Source: Schistosoma haematobium (Eukaryota; Platyhelminthes; Trematoda; Strigeidida; Schistosomatidae). Taken from it: 64,000 nucleotides of DNA. The stretch's first letter is position 1. The number at the start of each line of letters is the position of its first letter. The notes below the pieces were generated by a model. That model was given only the letters and a program-made list of their open reading frames with translations, had not been told where the DNA came from and searched no databases. The stretch is from NCBI RefSeq assembly GCF_000699445.3, contig NC_067197.1, positions 29,743,809 to 29,807,808 of the forward strand. Direction: 5' to 3'. Below are positions 56,801 through 64,000 of the stretch, piece by piece. Both the position numbers and the translations under genes were made by a program.

Positions 56801-59800
56801 CCCTCAAGATTACAGGTACACCTTGCTGACGAGTGCCAAGTAGCACGAAACGCGGGTCCAGGGTTTCCTGTTGACTACCTCCAACCACCATCTAATAATA
56901 TAATAGTACTATTGCAAAATTGAAAATAATTTTGTCAACTGAGATAATAATAATAATAATATTGTTGTGTGAATATAATATGTAATAAGGGGGTGTTATC
57001 AAGGTAATTACGGTCAACAAATTGGGAATGATGGATATGAAGATTAAGATATAGATAATGACAAATAATGATAATAAGGAAAATAAATAAAATGAAGGAA
57101 GGAAGGGGTAAGAGGTTTATAATATTCAGTCTAGGTATTTGGTGATCCAGTCGTAGGCCAGGGTAAACATAGAGGCTGGATATATTTTTTCTGGATGCAT
57201 AAATTAAAACATGCCTTATTTTTGGCCTTTGTAAAATATTATAATTATGGACTTATAACTGTAGAGCCTGATGATGAAGTTATTGAAAACAATTGTTCGC
57301 TCAAATATTCTTCGTTTTTGAATATTCTATGGGGATTTTTAAACTGCTGAAAAAATTATTATTAGATGGAATACCTGAATCTTTTTAAAATTCTTACAAA
57401 ATCGGCAAACAAACAAACAAAAAGTTAATTAAAAGAGGATAAGTTCTAAGGTTGTTTTTTAAAAAAACTAACTTGGATAGTACAGTTTATGTAGCGTTAT
57501 ATATAATACTGCTTATATACCTCTTGTTTTAAAATAATCATTCTTTGTTGAAAAGTCAATCAGCATTTAATGAGACATTTAAGTGAAAATAATAATAAAT
57601 TCCAAAATTGTTAAAGTTCTACAGTTAAGGTAACATGACTTAAATGAAATCACATTACTAGTACTACTATTGATTCTTTAAAATATAAAATGAATAAATG
57701 AATTCTTGATAGGAATATTGTTGTTTTGCTTCTTTTTTTTAATGATCGACTCATTTGAAGGGTTCAATTTGAATGATTTATTAGACTTATAGAGTAATGA
57801 ACATATTCTTGGATAGTATGAAACAGTTTGTTGCATTATGTAAAATCACACACAACATTTACAAAGTATGGAAACAATACAATCAATACACTATTTGTAT
57901 ATCTTCTTTGAGTTATTGGGATAAGTAGAAGTATTTGAATTATTATACGAACTAGGAATCTCCGAAATAGAGCAATTTAAACCAAACAGAACTAGATGAG
58001 TACAAATAAGAGTATTATTTTAAGAATTCAAAACCAGGCAGACATCAAGTACAAAAGAATCATTAGCTCATATAAACACCACAGTTATCCTTTACAAACT
58101 CCATTATTCTTTTATATCTGTTATTATTTTAACTGCTTTCCGTTTTCTTTTATCTTTTCTTCACTTTCCTCTTTTGTCCGGAAGAACTCTACTTTGAATT
58201 TCTGATGTATACTATTTATATCTGCCTGTACAAGTAGTACACACCACGATGGTAATCAAGGTATGGCTTACTTTAAATGTGATTATTGGCAATCAGATTT
58301 GGTTCACTGGAAAAGGGCGGTTTTGTCCAGTTTAAAGTGTGCCAAGTAAACGTATGCATATATTGATATCCTTAGGCATAGGGTGAGTAGACAGTACTGC
58401 AGAGCTTCGAACTAGGAAGAACCGAAAACAGTACTCGTGGGTTTGTATTGATTATTTGCGTTAAACGGCAATGTTATCTCAATCTTTACTTCTTTAGAAT
58501 TATTCAGACTTACTAATTGTAAATGGCTATTTCCATTGTTCGTATGGTGGAAATAATTTACATTTTAGTGTCCACCCATTAATGTATTCCTATTACTAAA
58601 CAATGGTAAATAATAAAATGTGGTATTTTTTATAGATATTTGTCTAGTTCGAAGATATTTTTACGATAAACGAACGTCACCTAGAGCACCACTGAAAATC
58701 GATAATTAGTGAACGACTGTTTCATCCCACTTTGTAACTAAGTAGTGTACATTTCCGAGGGTATTTCTTTAGTGAGGTTTAAAGATCAGAGATCGTATCC
58801 TTCGTTTAGATCTCGAAATCTCATTCGTGTTTACAAAATAATCAACAGTGTGAGTACAACATAATCTTTAACGTTATAAACACTGAGGTAGCAGATAAAA
58901 ACTAATCACTACACGTATTTGTAATATTTATCCAACAATTCACTTGAGATAATTAAGGTGACAGTTGTCTGAAAAAATAAATTATCATTTTATAAGCCAA
59001 TGAAAATCAATTTCTCTAAAATATACTAGTACATAAGTAAATTATACGCAAGTTCTCACATCATCATATCAAATAAATTTGTTCCAACTGAATTTCTTGT
59101 CTTATATTTTCTGATCAGTGAAATTATAATAACATGAAATCTTGTTATACTGTGACGTAACTGTATTGAAAAACGTAAACGGTGTGTGCGTGACTTCATT
59201 TACTGTATACTGGAACGGTATTAGGAATATTTATATTGTTATGACTTTATGTCCGGCTTTTCATCGCGTGATTTATCCACCAATCAAAATACGGCTTATA
59301 CAATTTTAGCACTGTACCAAACCAATGATGTTCGACCGGTATGAGCAGCCTAGCGTCTTTATTGGTCCTATGTCCAACTAGCCCGTCCACTTGAATTCAG
59401 AACACCAATAACAGTTTCCACTATGCGAATCATATGTTTCAAACAAACACCGCAATGCACCATAAAATAGGAAATAACATTTGTACATAATAAAGCCAAA
59501 AAGTGGCTGTGAACGTGGGAGACAGTAGTTAATAAACTGAGCATAATTTAGGGACAGTACATCGTATAATAATAAATTATAAGTCAAAATGAAGCTTATA
59601 ATAAGAGGAATATAAATATACATAATCTAGTTACTGAACAGTTATACAATAAGAATATATAGATAATATTAGTCCATTAATAGATCTCAGACGTTACTCG
59701 TACTTTAATCTTCGCTAGGATATAACATATATATGTCCAACAGATTTGCTTCTTTAACATTTTTTCACTCAAACTTAGTAGTATAAGAAATATCTGTTGG

Positions 59801-62800
59801 CTTGATGTAATATGATCATCTTATGAGGAAACATGTGATTAACAGGAGGTTTGTCACATCTATGGAAATTATTACGTTAAAAGACTAGGTACCTTTGTCA
59901 TAGAATACAAATTTCTAACAAATGATTGAACAAAACTTGATTTTTTTAGCATAGAAGACCCATATAAACATATGAACAATGCAAAACATGTGTTCTATAG
60001 GATATAGACAACAAATACTTCACTTAACGAATATCATGGGTTTAATGTGCTATATCCTAGTGAAGATTAAATTACGGGTAATTTCTGAGAACTATTAATG
60101 GACTAGTATATATATTCATATTTTACAACTGTTCAGTAAATAGATTATTTATATCTATATTCATCTTAGTGTAAGCTTCATTTTGGCCTATAGATTATTA
60201 TTATACGACTTACTGTTTTAAGTTATGTTCAGCTTGTTGATTACAGTCTTCCACTCTCACAGACACTTTTGGGCTTGATCTTGTATAAATGTTATTTTCT
60301 ATTTTATGGTGTGATGCGGTCTGTTTGGTTGGAGTGTAAACCAAGTATGTTTGAAATAAGTGATTCGCATAGTGGGAGCTGTTATTGGTGTTCTGGACTT
60401 TTAGTGGCCCGTCACGTTGACATCAATTAGATGCACGATGTTGTCGACGGGCTAACCACTTTAGTGGCCCGGGATCTGGCTCCAATTAAATCGTATGAAT
60501 GTTCGTTATTTAGTGATTGCTGTCAATATATATATGTCGCCTATCCTCGCATATTTCATCGACTTAAATCGCGTTAGTCAATAACGGAATTAAATAAGTC
60601 AAATACGAGTATGAATTTTGAATACGTATATTTCATACAATCGTTGATCCGGACAAAATATCGGAGAAGCAAAGGGGAGAGAGCGAAGCGAAACGATGCG
60701 CGTTGAAGAAGGCCTGTAAGCCAACTCCGTTTAGTCAAGCGTTAATCAATATTTATAGTCACACAAAATTAAGCTACATACATGTGATGAATGAGATAAG
60801 AAGGACACACACATATGTGCTCACATTAAAACAGCCAAGATTGATAAGCAAATAATTAACAAGGTTAAAAGTGTGACTCAAGTAGAATGAATAGATTGGC
60901 CTGTCCGAAAGCTAGAATAAGTTATGTGGGTTTAACATAATAATCGACACTACAGACTCAACTGGACGGACTAGACGAACAAAGGACTAATTAGGACGCT
61001 AAGCTGCTTATACCGCTCGGACGTCATTGGCTTAGCACAGTACTAAGATTGGATTAGTCGTATTTCGATTAGCAAATAAATCAAGTGATAATAAACCGGC
61101 CCTAAAATCACAACATAATTAATATTTTCTTATTAGTTAGCGTAAACTTGTACTGCACGGATTGATCAATCATTATTATTTGAAGATTTTATGATCATTA
61201 AAGAAGTTAAATAATAAACATAATTCCTAGGATGCTCGACCTAATTCCATTCATGGTATTTCTATATAATCTTAGAATCAAATAGATCCAGGAAAACTAT
61301 AGAACTGAATCATTCGTTTTCTTAATGGCTATTTTCGATGTAGATTTCTCAAAGTTTCAGTAAAAGCCATGACCTATGAAGTCATTTATTTTTTAGAGTA
61401 GGATAGCCAGCAACTGAATAAATAGAATAATAGTCCTTTGATAACAACAAGTGATCGGATTTGTTAAATGCAAAACATTTGATGTCAAATCAATAATCAA
61501 TCCGTTTTGTGTTAACAATGAGGCCCAGGGATTTTCTGTCTGATAATGTGTTTTACTATGATCGTTCACAGTTGAAGTATACGGAATATAGATGAAAAGG
61601 TTTCCCAGTGATACTTTGTTTTCAATGGTTTTTCACATTCTATCAATCCATAATGAAATTATTTTACTTAGATTAATGATGATGATTTTTAGAAGATAGT
61701 TCAGGTAATTTCGATATACTGGATAAAGTGTTAAAAATGTCTGTAACTGGTGATTATTGATTTGATTAATAACATCTTGAAATTCACTAACTCTTACCTT
61801 AGGCTACATTTTTCATTATAACAGCATTTTTATTCTCTATTCATTTTCTTGTTTATTTCTCAGTTTTCTTTCTTAACTTCAGTGGAAAAAGAAATGAATT
61901 ACAATCATCCCGTCTAGAACTATATGCTCAGATTTCAAAGTACGATATCCAGTCAAGTAAACAAGATAGTTACGTATATACATAGTCACTTCTGACGTAA
62001 CACATAATAATAATTAATCAATCAAAAATGTGATCTAAATATATATATAGTGAAATAAAGTCAAAATACTGAGTGGATACATAAAGAATTGTTTATTTAG
62101 ACAAATTGTGAACAAACTGAATACAGAACTGAGATGAATAAACATGAAAATAATAAAAATGAGCTAAGAATCTCTTTAGATCATTTTATAATTTACTCTT
62201 GATATTGATGAGTTCACTGAACGATATGGTTTAATCGTCTACCTTTAGTTGTCATTAGGAACAACATCGTGAATGTTTACTTCATGTATGATGGAGCTGT
62301 ACAATCGTCAACTAAATAATTATGTTTCAAATCACTTTTCTGTATCTTATTTTGTTGATCATTTTCAGAAAAATTTCTACTCTTCCTCATACTGGACAAG
62401 AAAACTACTTTTCATATCTCTCTTCTACGTGTTATTTTCACTCGTACTGCACTTTTAATTTTTGACTAACTTATATTATCTTTGTTACTAATACAGTAAC
62501 CTTTATTTTCGACTATATTATCTGCGAAGTAACTATAGATACGGTTATACTAATCCAGTAAATGACGTCATCAAAATTAACATTCCCCTTGTTTCACTGT
62601 CTTGATTTTGTTCAGCAACGTAATGGTTCTTTTCCGTTGTTTTAAAACATATGAATTCCTTGGAAAATACAGTTTTAATGGAGTTAAGTACCTATGACCG
62701 ATAATGATGACTCTTTTATGATAATAGAAACCTTTGCTATCGTAGTTGAATTGTTAAAATTACTGAAGTGACTAACATATGATAATTTCCTCACGGAAAT

Positions 62801-64000
62801 AATTTCTAATCACAAGCCTGTTATGGATGCTGAGGAATAATGTGCCAATCATTATCATGTTAAGTCTAATGATGTCCTTGGACGTTAAATGAACATTTCC
62901 TATTGGCCGTTATTTATTTCACTCGTTAAATATTGTGTAAATGTTGTTCTCTATTTTATGGTACGATGTGGTTTGTTTGTTTGGTATATAAATAGAGTAT
63001 GGCTGAAATATAATGATTCATTACTCAGAGGCTGTGACTTGCATTCTAGACTCAACTGGCTGGGCTAGACAGGGGAGCGGGACCAATCAGAACCCTAGGC
63101 CGTTCATTACGTGTTTTCCGTGTACCTGAATCGATCAATAAAACGCTGCTCCATCTAACCTGCAATCCACCCGTTACAACAAAGCCAATAAATTTCAGAA
63201 AACGTAGTAACTTAGTAAATTCGAAGGTAATTAAAACTTATTTTTTACACAAAATATTCAGTCAACATAATCATGACACATCAGTTAACAAATGATCATC
63301 AAATGATAAGAGAATGAATATTAAGTAATAATCAACATGAATTTACTTTTTCCCAACTAAGTACTGAATATTATCTTTCTACTATGGGAAAGAGTTATAT
63401 CTGGATTTGAAATGCCATAAAACAACAGATTACACAAAATTAGTATTAAAATGAGCTTAATTGTCAACTACATAAGATTTTCTACAGTTACTTTTGCTAA
63501 CGTACTATTTTCGTTATTTCTTTTTTGTTGTTGAAAATCTCCAGGTGATAACGAATTTGTGCAAATCACAACAAAATCATGTTTGAAAAAAATGGCTAAA
63601 TATTTTAGTGATAATGGTCAAATCTGTCGAATTTATACTATTCCTCATTTGTACTCCGATGGAAAACCTCTGAATTCATTTTTCAATTTTTGTAGAGCTG
63701 ATGAATTACCAAATATTTTAATACAACCACTTACTATTGAACACGAAAGATTGAATGAAACATGGTTACAAACTCCATGTAAATTATGTGAAAAATTCAA
63801 ATGGTCAGGTGAACGATATACTTGTTTATTTTGTCCAAATATAGTCTTATGCAGAGAATGCTTTTATACAGGTTATCATAAAGAACATCCTCTTTTATGT
63901 ACTCGTAATAATAAATTATTTTCACAGAAATTATTACAATGTTCACGTTTAGCTGTAGCATCAGTACCATGGAGGAATACATTACCAAAAGTTAACAGAG
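50680..64000 (+). CDS. ZZ-type zinc-finger protein, partial (3 exons in view)
   Basis: Exons: 50680/50710 to about 50884, about 55104-55210, and 63544 to the window end. The last two join with perfect phase (AGT codon split A/GT). The first joins in frame only with donor GTAAAC at about 50885 and acceptor AAATTAG before 55104, giving LYYYGKQFVYVVYFQSDQFG; the stronger GTAAGT donor at 50879 would need an extra exon. The third exon holds C-KLC, C-x2-C, C-x2-C and H-x3-H (CKLCEKFKW, YTCLFCPNIVLCRECFYTGY, HKEHPLL), a ZZ-type zinc-binding pattern, which usually mediates protein binding. I cannot name the family. The gene continues beyond the window. Confidence 0.6.
50689..50711. repeat. (AAT)n microsatellite at an exon start
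   Basis: Seven or so AAT units directly before or inside the first exon of the ZZ-finger gene. Confidence 0.85.
50885..51299 (+). other. ZZ-gene intron, left part
   Basis: AT-rich. About 51068-51140 shares TTCCCACGACG and AAGTGAAGATTTATTAA with 28062-28135, a dispersed repeat end. Confidence 0.4.
51303..51764. mobile_element. Candidate DNA transposon with inverted ends and TTA duplication
   Basis: Left end GCCCCACGGCAATTTTTTTT and right end, read on the other strand, GCCCACGGCAATTAAGATTC: a 14-base inverted repeat with one extra C, followed on both sides by C-rich subterminal blocks (AACCCCCACCC / CTACCACCC). Flanking bases are TTA on both sides (51300-51302 and 51765-51767), the size and sequence used by PIF/Harbinger-type elements. 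The interior is GC-richer than its surroundings and open on both strands (51227-51730 plus; 51723-51277 minus), but no transposase motif is seen. Size 462 bp suggests a non-autonomous copy. Confidence 0.55.
51765..52024 (+). other. ZZ-gene intron spacer
   Basis: AT-rich, nothing recognised. Confidence 0.3.
52025..52195. repeat. Fold-back pair of Penelope 3' ends
   Basis: Left arm (about 52028-52078, minus orientation) and right arm (about 52131-52190, plus) are inverted copies of a segment including GGCTTACACTAAGTCAC, AAACGTCAG and TACTCATTGGGATATT. The segment matches the 3' end of the Penelope-like element near 6690-6760. The minus arm also shows CTGAATTA then GTGGC...GTCAC and AAAACGTC, close to a hammerhead core but not satisfying it. 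Confidence 0.72.
52196..53476 (+). other. ZZ-gene intron
   Basis: AT-rich. A segment near 53030-53110 (CGCCCTCGGGGCAGAAAGG) is GC-richer and unassigned. Confidence 0.3.
53482..54392 (+). mobile_element. Solo LTR of a Gypsy-like (Boudicca-like) element, interrupted
   Basis: Starts TGTTATGTCC and ends GATATAACA, with the perfect 5-base duplication CTGAT on both sides (53477-53481 and 54393-54397). It aligns with the LTR at 59237-59727 through TATGAGC..GCCTAG-like, GAATACAG, AATAGAAAATAACA and AAGCTTATAATAA blocks. About 400 bases (53803-54208) are a nested Smα-type repeat, so the LTR proper is about 500 bases. No internal retroviral-type genes flank it, hence solo. Confidence 0.82.
53803..54208 (+). 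repeat. Smα-type repeat nested in the LTR
   Basis: Begins with the end of one unit (GGTTTTCAATGGTGGTCTAG at about 53807) and continues through one whole unit to the equivalent point at 54163-54176, a period of about 340 bases; so it is a bit more than one monomer of a tandem-type repeat. Contains A-box-like CTGCTCAGTGG, B-box-like GGTTTTGAATCC, and a hammerhead with intact CTGAGGA but GAAAC changed to AAATG, thus probably inactive. About 25 bases of LTR appear lost at the insertion point. Confidence 0.78.
54398..55103 (+). other. ZZ-gene intron with unassigned GC-richer block
   Basis: A minus-strand frame at 54805-54593 (HIDSLSNISSNLLASAFSLH) and the adjacent 54785-54865 block look repeat-derived; the latter resembles 48250-48340. 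Family unknown. Confidence 0.35.
55104..55210 (+). CDS. ZZ-finger gene, middle exon
   Basis: Encodes QFVYVVYFQSDQFGQQDIFV then SSLTLISFYDGNDLES, with donor GTAAGT at 55211. The acceptor may instead be TTTACAG before 55087, adding LNKIR in phase 0. No domain recognised. Confidence 0.55.
55211..55417 (+). other. ZZ-gene intron spacer
   Basis: AT-rich, nothing recognised. Confidence 0.3.
55418..55607 (-). repeat. Smα-type repeat, minus copy with intact hammerhead
   Basis: On the minus strand: GAAGCCAGTAGGTCCTGGG, B box GGGTTCGAATCC, CGTGGATGCGCACTG, hammerhead, GTGGTCTAGC, then the tail TGATTTCAACTTG...CTCCACAAAACCC. The A box half is missing because the copy is joined head-on to the plus copy at about 55608. 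The tail of this copy and the first 60 bases of the plus copy form a near-perfect inverted repeat. Confidence 0.82.
55510..55555 (-). ncRNA. Hammerhead ribozyme, Smα-type (complete core)
   Basis: Read on the minus strand: stem I GCACTG, core CTGAGGA, stem II GTCC-7-nt loop-GGAC, core GAA, minimal stem III AC-GGCC-GT, cleavage triplet GTC, stem I return CAGTGC. All six stem I pairs are Watson-Crick. Matches the type I hammerhead consensus CUGANGA...GAAA...NUH with a two-pair stem III, as known for schistosome Smα RNA. Such minimal stem III ribozymes often work better as dimers. Confidence 0.85.
55845..55920 (+). promoter_or_regulatory. Internal Pol III-type A and B boxes (Smα copy)
   Basis: A-box-like GGCTCAGTGGTCTAATGG followed about 45 bases later by the near-consensus B box GGTTCGAATCC. 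The layout is that of a tRNA-derived SINE head. Confidence 0.7.
55937..55982 (+). ncRNA. Hammerhead ribozyme, Smα-type (complete core)
   Basis: Stem I GCACTG with return CGGTGC (one G-U wobble), core CTGAGGA, stem II GTCC/GGAC with loop CACACTA, GAA, stem III AC-GGCT-GT, cleavage after GTC. Core complete; N7 is G, which the consensus allows. Confidence 0.84.
56036..56341 (+). other. ZZ-gene intron; arm of a larger inverted repeat
   Basis: About 56070-56215 (AACGAAGATTATTTGAGCGA to AAGGCATGTTTTAAT) reappears inverted at about 57180-57330 (AAAACATGCCTTATTTTTGG to TTCTTCGTTTTTGAATA). The two arms enclose the paired-hammerhead element. Confidence 0.65.
56525..56567 (-). ncRNA. Hammerhead ribozyme of the paired-hammerhead SINE, minus
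   Basis: On the minus strand: stem I CCTTG with return CAGGG, core CTGACGA, stem II GTGC-CAAGTA-GCAC, GAA, stem III AC-GCGG-GT, cleavage triplet GTC. The upstream GGTACA matches the loop region that makes the tertiary contact in Smα hammerheads. Identical in sequence to the plus ribozyme at 56821. Confidence 0.85.
56730..56783 (+). promoter_or_regulatory. Pol III-type A and B boxes (paired-hammerhead SINE)
   Basis: A box TAGCTCAGTGG and B box AGATCGAATCC, 32 bases apart, in a tRNA-like stretch starting CGGCTCGGA. Both fit the consensus for internal RNA polymerase III promoters. Confidence 0.75.
56821..56863 (+). ncRNA. Hammerhead ribozyme of the paired-hammerhead SINE, plus
   Basis: Stem I CCTTG (56821-56825) with return CAGGG (56859-56863), core CTGACGA, stem II GTGC/GCAC with loop CAAGTA, GAA, stem III AC-GCGG-GT, GTC at 56856-56858. 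It lies about 40 bases after the B box, so a Pol III transcript starting at the tRNA-like head would contain it. Confidence 0.86.
56908..59231 (+). other. ZZ-gene intron with dispersed scraps
   Basis: Holds the right arm of the inverted repeat noted at 56070 (about 57180-57330) and, at 57945-58100, the partner of the repeat at 47880. The rest is AT-rich and unrecognised. Confidence 0.45.
59237..59727 (+). mobile_element. Solo LTR of the Gypsy-like (Boudicca-like) family
   Basis: A 491-bp LTR, TGTTATGACT to GGATATAACA, with TATAT on each side as the 5-base duplication (59232-59236 and 59728-59732; weak because the region is TA-rich). Contains a TGCACCATAAAATAGG-type TATA-like region and an AATAAAG signal. 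No internal region is adjacent. Confidence 0.8.
59733..60047 (+). other. ZZ-gene intron between two solo LTRs
   Basis: AT-rich, no recognised element. Confidence 0.3.
60048..61115 (-). mobile_element. Solo LTR, minus, split by about 570 bp
   Basis: Reverse orientation of the LTR at 59237: TGCTATATCC at the left and TCACAACA at the right. The left 340 bases (to about 60385) and the right 160 bases (from about 60957) align to consecutive parts of that LTR. Flanks TAATG / TAATT nearly agree as a 5-base duplication. The middle 60386-60956 is foreign or diverged, with a repeated TTTAGTGGCCCG block, and has no recognised gene. Confidence 0.68.
61116..62929 (+). other. ZZ-gene intron, no recognised element
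   Basis: AT-rich intron sequence. The frame at 62273-62458 lacks support. Confidence 0.3.
62930..63180 (-). mobile_element. Diverged LTR fragment of the same family
   Basis: Shares blocks with the minus LTR at 60048: TTCTCTATTTTATGGTRYGAT, GTTTGTTTGG, GAAATAtaaTGATTC and the GGACCAATCAGAA/GGTCCTA region. The right edge GTTACAAC corresponds to an LTR 5' end beginning TG. Shorter and more diverged than the others; no duplication found. Confidence 0.55.
63181..63543 (+). other. ZZ-gene intron before the last exon in view
   Basis: AT-rich; ends with a pyrimidine-poor but usable TCTCCAG acceptor. Confidence 0.35.
63544..64000 (+). CDS. ZZ-finger gene, exon with zinc finger (runs off edge)
   Basis: Acceptor TCTCCAG. 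152 residues in view: KKMAKYFSDNGQICRIYTIP, HLYSDGKPLNSFFNF, then the ZZ finger (residues about 75-115) and a cysteine-poor tail. Codon use is AT-rich like the GRAMD1-like gene, unlike the transposon frames. Confidence 0.78.

Larger units (their letters stand above)
56355..56894. mobile_element. Paired-hammerhead SINE, best-preserved copy
   Basis: A 540-bp element flanked by a 13-base duplication ATAATATAATAGT (56342-56354 and 56895-56907). From the right end, read on the minus strand, it starts TAGATGGTGGTTGG and ends CAATTGTG, as in the other copies. Two intact hammerheads face opposite ways: minus at 56525-56567 and plus at 56821-56863. The tRNA-like head is on the plus strand (A box 56730-56740, B box 56773-56783). 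The arms 56355-56460 and 56587-56692 are inverted repeats, as are 56500-56586 and about 56793-56886. Confidence 0.87.

Overview
This is an AT-rich animal genomic window, most probably from a blood fluke (genus Schistosoma). The genus call rests on short exons in long introns, Smα-type tRNA-like/hammerhead repeats, RTE and CR1 non-LTR retrotransposons, a Penelope-like element and Boudicca-like LTRs. I recognise these families by memory of their sequences, not by a search.

Host genes. (1) A plus-strand gene spans about 29 kb (5224-33968). It is assembled here from eight exons with matching splice phases and encodes a GRAM + VASt + transmembrane protein of the GRAMD1/Aster sterol-transfer family. 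Its first exon(s) may lie upstream. (2) A compact minus-strand gene (about 36.6-38.93 kb) has a basic, mitochondrial-presequence-like N terminus and Sel1-type repeats. It may be a DELE1-like protein; its last exon is uncertain. (3) A plus-strand gene enters from about 50.7 kb and runs off the right edge. It has three exons in view and a ZZ-type zinc finger in the last.

Mobile DNA fills much of the rest. 0.85-3.7 kb: 5'-truncated RTE element (minus). 6.6-7.6 kb: Penelope-like element with RT and degraded GIY-YIG domain (minus). 11.6-14.05 kb: decayed RTE split by a 0.4-kb insertion. 24-24.7 and 26.2-26.6 kb: RTE fragments. 37.4-37.8 kb: RTE 3' end (plus). 39.6-40.1 kb: short retroelement 3' end with a target-site duplication. 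41.9-47.2 kb: two CR1-like elements in tandem, the first nearly full length (ORF1, endonuclease, RT). 51.3-51.8 kb: candidate DNA transposon with inverted repeats and a TTA duplication. 53.5-54.4, 59.2-59.7, 60.0-61.1 and 62.9-63.2 kb: solo LTRs of one Gypsy-like family, one carrying a nested Smα repeat.

The most unusual material is a set of small tRNA-headed repeats carrying hammerhead ribozyme cores. Besides Smα-type units, there is a second family (49750-50247, 56355-56894 and a deleted copy at 29764-29856). Its copies share the same two ends, are flanked by 11-13 bp target-site duplications, and the two longer ones hold two hammerheads in opposite orientation. Similar fold-back arrangements occur in Smα (55.4-55.7 kb), in an RTE 3' tail (35.0-35.3 kb) and in a Penelope 3' end (52.0-52.2 kb). 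This suggests a recurrent inverted-duplication process acting on several retroelement families.
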